Below the pieces are notes generated by a model. The model searched no databases. It saw nothing but the letters and a program-made list of their open reading frames with translations, and had not been told where the DNA came from. The translations under genes were made by a program, and so were the position numbers. From NCBI GenBank assembly GCA_937898095.1, contig CALDKR010000162.1:1-11678 (forward strand): a DNA stretch of 11,678 nucleotides, in the 5' to 3' direction. Source of the DNA: an uncultured Rhodoluna sp. GTDB lineage: Bacteria > Actinomycetota > Actinomycetes > Actinomycetales > Microbacteriaceae. Of the stretch, positions 1-6,723 are shown in pieces. The stretch's first letter is position 1. Every line of letters starts with the position of its first letter.

Positions 1-685
1 GGCCGCGTACCTGGTTCTGAATTTCTACGGCATTGCGTTGCCAATCGATTCTGGCGTCTTCTCGAGAGAGCTTGTCGGCGGTTGGCAATGTCGCCAGCAA
101 CTCCGGGTCCTGTGCAACCGGAGCAGCGAGTTCGGCCGCGATACGAGGCAAAAGTTCAGCCAATCCGGTGATGCCAAGCTCGGTCAGCCTAGGCAGTAGA
201 TCTGCGGTTGAATCGCCAGGTTCAATAACGGTTGGAATTTGAAGGTGTATCGGGCCGGTATCCATGCCCTCATCAAGGGCAAAGATTGTGACACCGGTTT
301 CTGGATTACCACTCAAGATTGAGTGTTGAACTGGTGCTGCGCCTCGCCAGGCTGGCAACAGGCTGTAGTGCAGGTTGATCCAGCCAGAGCTTGGCACCTG
401 AAGAGTTTCGCTTTTAAAGATAACTCCGTATGCAACCGCGATGCCCAGCTCGGGTTGATATTCAGCAATCCGCTGGTTTACCTCAGGCGTGATTTTGTTA
501 GCCTTGATTAGTGGAATGCTCGCCGACTCGGCAATCAGTGCTACTGGTGAAGGCGTAAGAACGCGCTTGCGGCCAACCGGAGCGTCTTCGCGGGTCAGCA
601 CAGCAACCACATTTTGGCCAGACTTCAGCAGAGCCTCGAGTGTGGTTGCGGCATTCAATGGCGTGCCCGCAAAAATAATTCTCAA
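1..685 (-). CDS. fmt: Methionyl-tRNA formyltransferase, partial (C-terminus beyond window)
   Basis: This enzyme transfers a formyl group from 10-formyl-tetrahydrofolate to the methionine on initiator tRNA, making fMet-tRNA for translation initiation in the cytosol. About 228 codons are visible, of roughly 310 usual for the family; the C-terminal tRNA-binding domain is cut off by the window edge. The protein opens with LRIIFAGTP, the classic N-terminus of the family. The formyltransferase core has INLHYSLLPAWRGAAPVQ near residues 103-120, with the catalytic Asn and His at about 104 and 106, and DEGMDTGP with the catalytic Asp at about 142. KLSREDARIDW near the visible end matches the linker into the C-terminal domain. 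The start is TTG at 683-685: an in-frame stop lies 21 to 18 bases upstream of it and no ATG or GTG lies between. There is no clear Shine-Dalgarno sequence. It follows priA by 21 nt and is the last visible gene of the cluster. Confidence 0.96.
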   Translation of the reverse strand, partial: MRIIFAGTPLNAATTLEALLKSGQNVVAVLTREDAPVGRKRVLTPSPVALIAESASIPLIKANKITPEVNQRIAEYQPELGIAVAYGVIFKSETLQVPSSGWINLHYSLLPAWRGAAPVQHSILSGNPETGVTIFALDEGMDTGPIHLQIPTVIEPGDSTADLLPRLTELGITGLAELLPRIAAELAAPVAQDPELLATLPTADKLSREDARIDWQRNAVEIQNQVRG

Positions 686-706
686 ATCAAACCGATCTTT
701 TCGTCA

Positions 707-2572
707 CTAGATTACTTCGGGGTCATCGATTTTGATTTTCAGAGCGCGTTGAGATCGCCCCGATTTAGCATTTTGAATCGAGCCTCCGGTTGAGCTAGAA
801 AGCACCAATACCTTTAACGTCTCGGCAATTTTTGCACCTGATCGATAACTGAATTTGATTAGCAGTCGAAGGTCAGACCCTCGTTGTGATGGACCATAGA
901 GCTCTGCATCGTCAATACCTGCAAGTGCGTTTGCGCACTCTTCAAGGCGGGCCCTATCAGCTGTGATTGTTGCAACGCGAACAGCCGGAGGCAGGTCTAG
1001 TTCAACTCGTGATTCGAATTCGTGTTCGGCAATTGCGCTTTGGTTCCAGAGCGAGAATTCGGTTGCGAGTCGCCCCGAGAGCCCGACAATCAAGGCACGC
1101 CCACCTTTGCCAAGCAGCGCAATTGCGTTAGACCAAGCCCTAACTGCATCTTCTGTTGCTCGCATGGTGTCGCGTCGAAGCAATTGATCTGCGTCGAGAA
1201 TCACCACCGCCCGGTATCCCCCGGATGCAATTGGCTCGGCGCCTGGCGTGGCAACCACCACCTTGGGTTTTGAATCAACGTTTTGAAGGCGATCACTGCC
1301 ACTTGAAGTGAGAATCTTCACCCCCGGAAACATTTTTCCGATTTCAGCCGAAGTGCGTGATGCCCCAGCTCTGCCTTGCCTGAATGAAGCATTGCCGCAG
1401 TCATTGCATTTCGCATCGAGACTAATTCGATTGCACCAGCGGCAAGAATTTTGATTTAGGTCGTTAACCCAAAGCGGTCCGTTGCAATCTAGGCAGGAAG
1501 CACGATTTGAGCATTTGGTGCAAAAAAGAGAGGTCGAGACCCCCTTCGCTGCAACCTGCACAAGCACAGGCCCAGTCTGACTAGCCTCGCGAATTGCTAT
1601 CCATGCGGCGGTGTCTAGTCGTGCGCCTGAGCCTGAGGTTGCAACTCTGGGCGGGGCAAAATTCTCGGTGGCATCCCCTAAATATCCGATGCTAACCAAT
1701 CTTGCAACTTCAGCACTTCGCACATGTGCTCTGAATTCAATAGAGCACTGTTCGATTGACTGCCGCATGAGAGCGATGTCACGAGAGTGTATGTATGGCG
1801 ACTGCTGTTGAATGTGGCTGTGGTCACCGTCGTCCCAGAGTGAAATTAGACCGAGGTTGTGCACTGGCGCAAAAAGCGCGTTGCGGTTGCCAATCACGAT
1901 AACCGGCTTGAGCTCTAGGCATCTCAAAAAAGCTGAATAGACTTGCGAGCCTTTGAGTTCTGAATGCAGTGCGACTAGCTCGTCGGTGAGCTTTTCGAGC
2001 TTGTCTTGAACAATGCGAATATCGGCCAAATCTGGAACGCAAATTATTGCCGACTGACCTGCTTGAAGTGTGTCGATCGCGGCAGTGCACAGTTTGGAGA
2101 CCCAAAGCGGATCAGGGTCGCAGAGCGGCTGCATAATCTCGGTGATTTTTGTCGCCGGTTTGTTCGGCTTGTAGCTGCTGGCTAGATTTTCGATCTCGCT
2201 TGATTGCTCGGCCAGCCATTTCTTTTCGACTGCCACAGAGCGATTCGGAATCGCGAGTCGCAGAACGTCGCTGATTGAAGTGCACTGGCGGTCGGCAATT
2301 TGCCTGCACAGATCATATATCGACGGCCTTAGAACCTGGGCTGACGAGACTAATTCGTCAACTACTGACAGGCTTCCGCTGTGCTCAGATTTGCCGGTTA
2401 GCTCGACCACAAAACCATTTAATTTAGCTTTTGAGCGACCAAAGCTAACCCGAACTCGCTGCCCGACTGCGATTGCGTCGACAAGTTCATCTGCGACGCG
2501 GTAGTCAAAAAGGCGATCGAGCTGCGGCAGTGGCGACTCGATCGCAACTCTGGCAATTAGTTGATTAGGCAC
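707..2572 (-). CDS. priA: PriA-like primosomal protein N', helicase-deficient actinobacterial type
   Basis: This is the replication-restart protein PriA, which in proteobacteria recognises stalled forks and reloads the replisome. Length is about 621 residues, shorter than the roughly 730 of E. coli PriA. The N-terminal DNA-binding domain is recognisable (ARVAIESPLPQLDRLFDYRV, then VGQRVRVSFGRSK). The zinc region is intact, with four CxxC pairs (CTKC, CLDC, CRWC, CNDC) at about residues 351-392. The helicase core is eroded: no GxTGSGKT Walker A precedes the CVPDLAD segment, the DEEH box is WDDGDH (residues 246-251), and the later motifs are reduced to VVILDAD (about 456-462). Actinobacterial PriA proteins are known to lack detectable helicase motifs, so this is a lineage trait and not decay. 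I chose GTG at 2572, which overlaps the metK stop by 8 nt; TTG at 2575 is equally possible. An upstream start at 2650 would overlap metK by 86 nt and add unconserved sequence. It ends in tandem stops TAG-TGA. Confidence 0.93.
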   Translation of the reverse strand: MPNQLIARVAIESPLPQLDRLFDYRVADELVDAIAVGQRVRVSFGRSKAKLNGFVVELTGKSEHSGSLSVVDELVSSAQVLRPSIYDLCRQIADRQCTSISDVLRLAIPNRSVAVEKKWLAEQSSEIENLASSYKPNKPATKITEIMQPLCDPDPLWVSKLCTAAIDTLQAGQSAIICVPDLADIRIVQDKLEKLTDELVALHSELKGSQVYSAFLRCLELKPVIVIGNRNALFAPVHNLGLISLWDDGDHSHIQQQSPYIHSRDIALMRQSIEQCSIEFRAHVRSAEVARLVSIGYLGDATENFAPPRVATSGSGARLDTAAWIAIREASQTGPVLVQVAAKGVSTSLFCTKCSNRASCLDCNGPLWVNDLNQNSCRWCNRISLDAKCNDCGNASFRQGRAGASRTSAEIGKMFPGVKILTSSGSDRLQNVDSKPKVVVATPGAEPIASGGYRAVVILDADQLLRRDTMRATEDAVRAWSNAIALLGKGGRALIVGLSGRLATEFSLWNQSAIAEHEFESRVELDLPPAVRVATITADRARLEECANALAGIDDAELYGPSQRGSDLRLLIKFSYRSGAKIAETLKVLVLSSSTGGSIQNAKSGRSQRALKIKIDDPEVI

Positions 2573-3758
2573 CAACAGCTGCGCGCAGGGCTTCGGCTCG
2601 GTCAGTGCGCTCCCAAGTGAATTCAGGCAATTCGCGCCCGAAGTGACCATAGCTTGATGTCAGTGAATAGATTGGGCGCAGCAGGTCAAGCTGCTCGATG
2701 ATTGCCTTTGGTCGAAGATCGAAAACTTTGTTGATTGCCGCAGCGATTTTGTCTTCATCGAATTTGGCTGTGCCGAAGGTCTCGACATAAAGGCCAACTG
2801 GGCGTGCAACACCGATTGCATAAGCGACCTGAACTTCAGCTCGGTCAGCGAGGCCAGCAGCCACAACATTTTTTGCAACCCAGCGCATTGCATAGGCTGC
2901 TGAACGATCGACCTTGGATGGGTCTTTGCCAGAGAAAGCACCGCCACCGTGACGACTTGCGCCACCGTAGGTGTCGACGATGATCTTGCGACCGGTCAAG
3001 CCCGCGTCGCCCATTGGGCCACCGATGACAAAGTTTCCGGTTGGGTTGATGAAGAATTCAGTATTTGAAAAGTCAAGGCCAGATTGCTCAAGAATTGGCT
3101 GAATTACTGAGGCCTTCATAGCATCGACAATGTCAGCGTGAGCCACTCCAGGGTTGTGCTGAGTCGAGAGCACCACAGCCTCGATGGTCTTCGGGGTTGT
3201 GCCTTCGTATCCGATTGTCACCTGGGTCTTGCCGTCTGGTCTCAAGAATGAAACCTCACCAGATTTGCGAACCGCAGCAAGTTTTTCGCTGAGTCGGTGG
3301 GCCAGGTTGATTGCGGTTGGCATTAGGGTCGCAGACTCGTTGGTGGCATAACCAAACATGATGCCTTGGTCACCGGCGCCCTGAGAGTCAAATCGGTCAC
3401 CTGAGTCGCCAACGCGCTTTTCAAGACCGGTGTCAACGCCCTGAGCGATGTCTGGTGACTGCTGGCCGATTGAAACTGACACGCCACAGCTGTCGCCATC
3501 GAATCCGATGTCTGAAGATGTGTAGCCAATAGCGCGTATTTTCTCGCGGATGAGTTTAGGAATCTCGACGTAGCCCTCGGTGGTGACTTCGCCGGCAACA
3601 TGCACCAGCCCGGTTGTAACCATGGTCTCGACCGCAACGCGAGATGCCGAGTCTTGTTCAAGCATTGCATCGAGAATCGTGTCTGAAATCTGGTCGCAGA
3701 TTTTGTCAGGGTGACCCTCGGTCACAGATTCAGAGGTGAAAAGTCGAAGATTGCTCAT
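2565..3758 (-). CDS. metK: S-adenosylmethionine synthetase
   Basis: MetK condenses methionine and ATP into S-adenosylmethionine, the cell's main methyl donor, releasing phosphate and pyrophosphate; it works as a cytosolic tetramer needing magnesium and potassium. From the ATG at 3758 the protein is 397 residues, close to the family norm, and begins MSNLRLFTSESVTEGHPDK with the catalytic His at residue 16. Signature 1, GAGDQGIMFGYAT, begins at about residue 127, and the P-loop-like signature 2, GGGAFSGKDPSKVDRSAAY, at about 271. FDGDSCGVSVSIG is also typical. A TTG three codons upstream (3767) would give a 400-residue version, but homologues usually begin as this ATG does. No strong Shine-Dalgarno sequence precedes the ATG. 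The gene sits 41 nt after coaBC and overlaps priA by 8 nt. The 41-nt gap is far too short for a SAM riboswitch plus its expression platform. Confidence 0.98.
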   Translation of the reverse strand: MSNLRLFTSESVTEGHPDKICDQISDTILDAMLEQDSASRVAVETMVTTGLVHVAGEVTTEGYVEIPKLIREKIRAIGYTSSDIGFDGDSCGVSVSIGQQSPDIAQGVDTGLEKRVGDSGDRFDSQGAGDQGIMFGYATNESATLMPTAINLAHRLSEKLAAVRKSGEVSFLRPDGKTQVTIGYEGTTPKTIEAVVLSTQHNPGVAHADIVDAMKASVIQPILEQSGLDFSNTEFFINPTGNFVIGGPMGDAGLTGRKIIVDTYGGASRHGGGAFSGKDPSKVDRSAAYAMRWVAKNVVAAGLADRAEVQVAYAIGVARPVGLYVETFGTAKFDEDKIAAAINKVFDLRPKAIIEQLDLLRPIYSLTSSYGHFGRELPEFTWERTDRAEALRAAVGA

Positions 3759-3775
3759 AATCGCCAAGTTTAGTT

Positions 3776-3792
3776 GTGACCTCAGACGTCGA
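3776..3792 (-). promoter_or_regulatory. 17-nt sequence upstream of metK, similar to one upstream of rpoZ
   Basis: On the minus strand this reads TCGACGTCTGAGGTCAC and ends 17 nt before the metK ATG. It matches the sequence before rpoZ at 14 of 17 positions, including the shared block AGGTCAC. A weak -10-like hexamer (TAAACT) follows a few bases downstream, but no credible -35 accompanies it. It could be a protein-binding or promoter-associated site, or a chance match; function is not shown by the sequence. Confidence 0.25.
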
Positions 3793-3799
3793 AGAACGG

Positions 3800-4999
3800 C
3801 TATTTGCTAAGCGAATCGGCCAGCATGTCTAGCAGTTGATTTGCAGTCGCCTTCTTTGAACCGCTGCGGCCAGTTGCCGAACCCGAAGCGGTCAGAATCA
3901 GAACCGAATTACTGTCAGAACCGAAAACTGCTCCGCCCGAAACGTCGTTGGCTACCAAAATGTCGCAACCTTTTTCGATCAGCTTGCGCTGTGCCAAACG
4001 GGTCAGGGCATCTTCGCTGCCTGCGGTTTCTGCTGCGAAGCCAACCGACACAACGTTTAGACCCTCGGTCTTTATGCGCTCAACTGCTGACTTTAAAATG
4101 TCGGGGTTGGCAACTAGATCAAGGCTGATTCGAGCGCCGAGCTCACCGCGCTTGAGCTTAAGTGGCGACTGGTTTTCGATTCGATAGTCGGCAATTGCGG
4201 CCGCCATGATCAGCGCGTCATGAACTGGCAATTGCTCGTTTACGGCGTTGGCAACATCGAGGGCCGTTCTGGCCAAAATAACGTCGCCGACACCATCAGG
4301 AATCTCTTCGATGTTCGAGGCGATTAGGGTCACTTGCGCGCCTCGACGAACCGCTTCAGAAGCAATGGCGATGCCTTGCTTGCCTGATGACCGGTTGCCA
4401 ATAAAACGAACCGGGTCAATTGCCTCTTGAGTTCCGCCAGCGGTGATTAGAAGTCGCCGACCAGTTAGATCGCCAGCGGGCAGAGCGCGCAGCGCCTGTT
4501 CGACGATTTCTTCTGGTTCAGGCAAGCGCCCAATGCCAGTGTCTGAGCCAGTCAGTCGACCTGAGGCCGGTTCAATAACCACAACTCCACGGTCACGAAG
4601 TTTTGCAACGTTGTCTGCGGTCGCCTTATTAAGCCACATTTCAGTATGCATAGCTGGCGCAATAACCACTGGCGCGTTGGTGGCAAGGATCACGTTGCCG
4701 AGCAGGTCATCGGCGATGCCGGCCGCGGTGCGCGCAATGAAAGACGCGGTTGCCGGGGCGACAATCACAAGATCAGCAGATTTGCCTAATTCAATGTGCT
4801 TAACGTCAGCAACGTCGGTGTAGAGATCGGCGTCGACTGTGTTGTGAGAGAGCGCCTCGAGCGTTGTGGCGCCAATAAAGCGCAATGCGTTTTGGCTTGG
4901 AACAACTTTGACCGTGTGGCCGGCCTCGGTTAGGAGACGAACGATTGCAGTTGCTTTATAGGCGGCGATGCCACCCGTGATGCCAACGACAACTCGCAT
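3800..4999 (-). CDS. coaBC: CoaBC: phosphopantothenoylcysteine decarboxylase / phosphopantothenate-cysteine ligase
   Basis: This fused enzyme performs two successive steps of coenzyme A synthesis: CoaB joins 4'-phosphopantothenate to cysteine using CTP, and the FMN-dependent CoaC decarboxylates the product to 4'-phosphopantetheine. At 399 residues it is of normal length. The CoaC half (about 1-180) shows GITGGIAAYK for FMN binding, the catalytic His68 in VKHIELGKSADLVIVAPATA, and the substrate motif PAMHTEMW (115-122). The CoaB half (about 181-399) shows GGTQEAIDPVRFIGNRSSGKQG with Asn202, and PLKLKRGE with Lys281, matching the E. coli ligase residues Asn210 and Lys289. Two CoaC positions differ from E. 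coli: His118 stands where Asn125 is, and Gly151 where the flap Cys158 is. I recall the same motifs in mycobacterial CoaBC. The ATG at 4999 lies 6 nt after the rpoZ stop with no clear Shine-Dalgarno sequence, suggesting coupled translation. Confidence 0.97.
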   Translation of the reverse strand: MRVVVGITGGIAAYKATAIVRLLTEAGHTVKVVPSQNALRFIGATTLEALSHNTVDADLYTDVADVKHIELGKSADLVIVAPATASFIARTAAGIADDLLGNVILATNAPVVIAPAMHTEMWLNKATADNVAKLRDRGVVVIEPASGRLTGSDTGIGRLPEPEEIVEQALRALPAGDLTGRRLLITAGGTQEAIDPVRFIGNRSSGKQGIAIASEAVRRGAQVTLIASNIEEIPDGVGDVILARTALDVANAVNEQLPVHDALIMAAAIADYRIENQSPLKLKRGELGARISLDLVANPDILKSAVERIKTEGLNVVSVGFAAETAGSEDALTRLAQRKLIEKGCDILVANDVSGGAVFGSDSNSVLILTASGSATGRSGSKKATANQLLDMLADSLSK

Positions 5000-5005
5000 T
5001 AGCGG

Positions 5006-5260
5006 CTATTCAGCAGCGGTTTTTGAAAGTTTGTTCTGGTCGATCTCGTGCATCGCAATGGTTAGCGGCTTCTCGTCGACAGTGGTCTCGACAAGTGGGC
5101 CAACGTTGTTGAAAAGTGAGCCCTCGTGAAGTGCTGAGTAGTAGTCATTGATCTGACGAGCGCGCTTTGAAGCGAAGATCACTAGTTCGTATTTTGAGTC
5201 AACCTTTTGCATCAATGAGTCGATTGCAGGGTTAACGATTCCAACTAGTTTTTCAGACAT
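5006..5260 (-). CDS. rpoZ: DNA-directed RNA polymerase omega subunit
   Basis: Omega is the small subunit that wraps the C-terminal part of beta' and helps RNA polymerase assemble. The 84-residue protein has the conserved core: NPAIDSLMQKVDSKYELVIFASKRARQIN, with the omega helix KRARQIN, followed by DYYSALHEG. It continues with VGPLVETTVDEKPLTIAMHEI, the C-terminal extension seen in actinobacterial omega proteins. The ATG at 5260 is preceded by AAAAGG with about 7 nt spacing, one of the clearest ribosome binding sites in the window. The 57-nt gap before it is the largest in the window, so it is the most plausible place for a separate promoter, although no convincing -35/-10 pair is visible. 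Its position between gmk and coaBC is standard for many bacteria. Confidence 0.95.
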   Translation of the reverse strand: MSEKLVGIVNPAIDSLMQKVDSKYELVIFASKRARQINDYYSALHEGSLFNNVGPLVETTVDEKPLTIAMHEIDQNKLSKTAAE

Positions 5261-5280
5261 GAAATTACCTTTTACTTTCG

Positions 5281-5297
5281 GTGACCTAAGGCCTCGA
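5281..5297 (-). promoter_or_regulatory. 17-nt sequence upstream of rpoZ, similar to one upstream of metK
   Basis: On the minus strand this reads TCGAGGCCTTAGGTCAC and ends 20 nt before the rpoZ ATG, upstream of its ribosome binding site. It is identical at 14 of 17 positions to the sequence before metK. Both lie in the only two gaps longer than 40 nt in the window. This could be a shared operator or promoter part, but two copies are too few to define a motif. Confidence 0.25.
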
Positions 5298-5317
5298 TTT
5301 TTGCGAAGAAACGTTCG

Positions 5318-5869
5318 CTAAGACTTCATCAATTCTACGACTTCAGCGGCGCATTCGGCTACCTCATTGTTCACCACGGTGAAATCAAATTCAGATTCAG
5401 CCGCAAGCTCAGCTTTAGCCGTCTCAAGACGCTTCGCCATCTGCTCTTCAGTTTCGGTGCCGCGACCTTGAAGGCGGCGAACCAGTTCATCCCAGCTTGG
5501 CGGTGCAATGAAGATGAATTTTGCCGTCGGCCAGGCCTGTCGCACCTGACGAACACCCTGAAGGTCAATTTCAAGAATCACCTGTTTGCCGCTGGCTAGG
5601 GCGTCAAGCACTGGTTGTTTTGGAGTGCCATAGTAGTTGTCGCCGTGAACCTGAGCCCACTCAAGCATCTCGCCCTGGGCGATTTTGGCCTCAAATTCAG
5701 TCTTGGTCATAAAGAAATAGCTGACCCCATCGACTTCGCCAGGTCGCGGTGCGCGAGTGGTTGCCGAAACTGAAAGGGCAATTTCAGGATGATCCTCAAG
5801 AATGCTCTTGATCACAGTGCCTTTGCCAACGGCTGTAGGGCCCGCAATCACCGTCAAATTAGCTGTCAT
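5318..5869 (-). CDS. gmk: Guanylate kinase
   Basis: Guanylate kinase phosphorylates GMP to GDP with ATP, feeding GTP and dGTP supply and GMP recycling in the cytosol. The 183-residue protein is a compact, complete member of the family. The P-loop GPTAVGKGT is at residues 10-18, with Lys16; the Ala-Val in it is typical of actinobacteria. The GMP-binding region shows SVSATTRAPRPGEVDGVSYFF (about 33-53) and then GEMLEWAQVHGDNYYGT. The CORE segment VILEIDLQGVRQV (about 97-109) and the lid RLQGRGTETEEQMAKRL follow. The ATG at 5869 overlaps the pyrF stop in an ATGA arrangement (4 nt). A GAGG that could act as Shine-Dalgarno sequence lies 10 nt upstream inside a 12-nt palindrome. In many actinobacteria the mIHF gene lies directly upstream; here there is none. 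Confidence 0.97.
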   Translation of the reverse strand: MTANLTVIAGPTAVGKGTVIKSILEDHPEIALSVSATTRAPRPGEVDGVSYFFMTKTEFEAKIAQGEMLEWAQVHGDNYYGTPKQPVLDALASGKQVILEIDLQGVRQVRQAWPTAKFIFIAPPSWDELVRRLQGRGTETEEQMAKRLETAKAELAAESEFDFTVVNNEVAECAAEVVELMKS

Positions 5870-6723
5870 CTGAGGCCGGCCTCTAGCTCGGATTTGGCAA
5901 TGTCGATCGACATTGCAAGGCTCTGTGGGCCTGACCTAAGCACGCTTCTAGAAACCGACGCAATCACACTGTTTGAAGACTCACCGAACAGTCGAGTCAG
6001 GTCGGTTAGCTCTGCTCCCTGTGCACCAAAACCTGGGGCAAGAATTGGCGTGGCAACCTCGGGGCGCTGATTCTGGATTTCTCCGAGACCGAAAGCATTC
6101 AAACTCAAAGTTGCGCCAATCACTGCCCCGAATGAGCCAAGTGTGTCGTTTGCGCCAGCGGTGATCGAGTTAACCTCGCCGAGTCTGCGCCAGATGTCTG
6201 CTGCGATTGTCGTTGAGCCAACCGCGGCCTTTTGCAATGAAGCGCCCTCGGGGTTTGAAGTTGCAGCTAGAACAAAAAGCCCCTTGCCGCGTTCGGCTGA
6301 ATCGGCCATAACTTGCTTTAGCGAATCAAAGCCAAGATAAGGCGAAACGGTCAGAGCAGAGCAGGGCATGCTTGCCTGTTTGCCCAGCCACGCCTCATAG
6401 TAGGCCGCCATAGTGGTTCCGATGTCGCCACGCTTGGCATCCATGATGACCACAAGGTCAGTCTTTTGTGCTTCATGAGCTAGGTGCTCAAGAGCCTCGA
6501 AACCCTTTGAGCCAAAGCGCTCGAAAAACGACACCTGTGGCTTGATAATGCCGACACGACCGACCGATGCATCGAGCACGCGACTAGCAAATTCGTGAAC
6601 ACCCTTGGCTGAAACGGGCAGGTTCCACTCGAGCAAAAGCTCTTCGTGCGGGTCAATGCCCACGCAAAGTTGCCCATAGGTCTCAAAGGCCTGCGCCAGT
6701 TTGGCTCCAAAGGTGCTAGACAA
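5866..6723 (-). CDS. pyrF: Orotidine 5'-phosphate decarboxylase, type II
   Basis: PyrF catalyses the last step of de novo UMP synthesis, decarboxylating orotidine 5'-phosphate. The 285-residue length and the sequence match the longer type II subfamily found in actinobacteria, not the roughly 240-residue E. coli type. LCVGIDPHEELLLEW near residues 19-33 is the N-terminal signature. The catalytic motif DAKRGDIGTT begins at Asp95, with the charge-network residues Asp95, Lys97 and Asp100. The phosphate-binding end has APGFGAQGAE. The start is TTG at 6721-6723, overlapping the carB stop by 8 nt; the reading MSSTFGAKLAQAFETYGQLCVGIDPH fits homologues well and no nearby ATG does. The ribosome binding site is weak, so translation probably depends on coupling to carB. 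It closes the pyrimidine part of the window and overlaps gmk by 4 nt. Confidence 0.97.
   Translation of the reverse strand: MSSTFGAKLAQAFETYGQLCVGIDPHEELLLEWNLPVSAKGVHEFASRVLDASVGRVGIIKPQVSFFERFGSKGFEALEHLAHEAQKTDLVVIMDAKRGDIGTTMAAYYEAWLGKQASMPCSALTVSPYLGFDSLKQVMADSAERGKGLFVLAATSNPEGASLQKAAVGSTTIAADIWRRLGEVNSITAGANDTLGSFGAVIGATLSLNAFGLGEIQNQRPEVATPILAPGFGAQGAELTDLTRLFGESSNSVIASVSRSVLRSGPQSLAMSIDIAKSELEAGLR
5872..5883. repeat. 12-nt perfect palindrome over the gmk ribosome binding site
   Basis: GAGGCCGGCCTC is identical on both strands. It encodes part of the pyrF C-terminus (the residues before the final Arg) and ends 2 nt before the gmk ATG. In RNA the GAGG half, the likely gmk Shine-Dalgarno sequence, could pair with CCTC across a CCGG tetraloop. 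The stem would be only 4 bp, so any effect is speculative. Confidence 0.5.

Noticed and set aside
2573..2650. Longer PriA start at 2650
   Set aside because: It would overlap metK by 86 nt and add an N-terminus with no resemblance to PriA; conservation begins at about the ARVAIESPLPQLDRLFDYR segment.
3323..3670. 115-codon minus-strand frame inside metK
   Set aside because: An alternative frame of metK; the metK frame contains the signature motifs and the alternative shows none.
3759..3799. Possible SAM riboswitch upstream of metK
   Set aside because: The gap is only 41 nt and has no SAM-I or SAM-II/IV type helices; it cannot hold an aptamer and expression platform.
4443..4823. 126-codon plus-strand open frame
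   Set aside because: It lies entirely opposite coaBC, whose conserved motifs fix the true strand and frame; its composition is Arg/Ser/Ala-rich as expected of a shadow frame.
5303..5318. Hairpin GCGAA/TTCGC right after the gmk stop, possible terminator
   Set aside because: The stem is only 5 bp, and on the minus-strand transcript it is followed by A residues instead of U residues, so it does not look like an intrinsic terminator for these genes.
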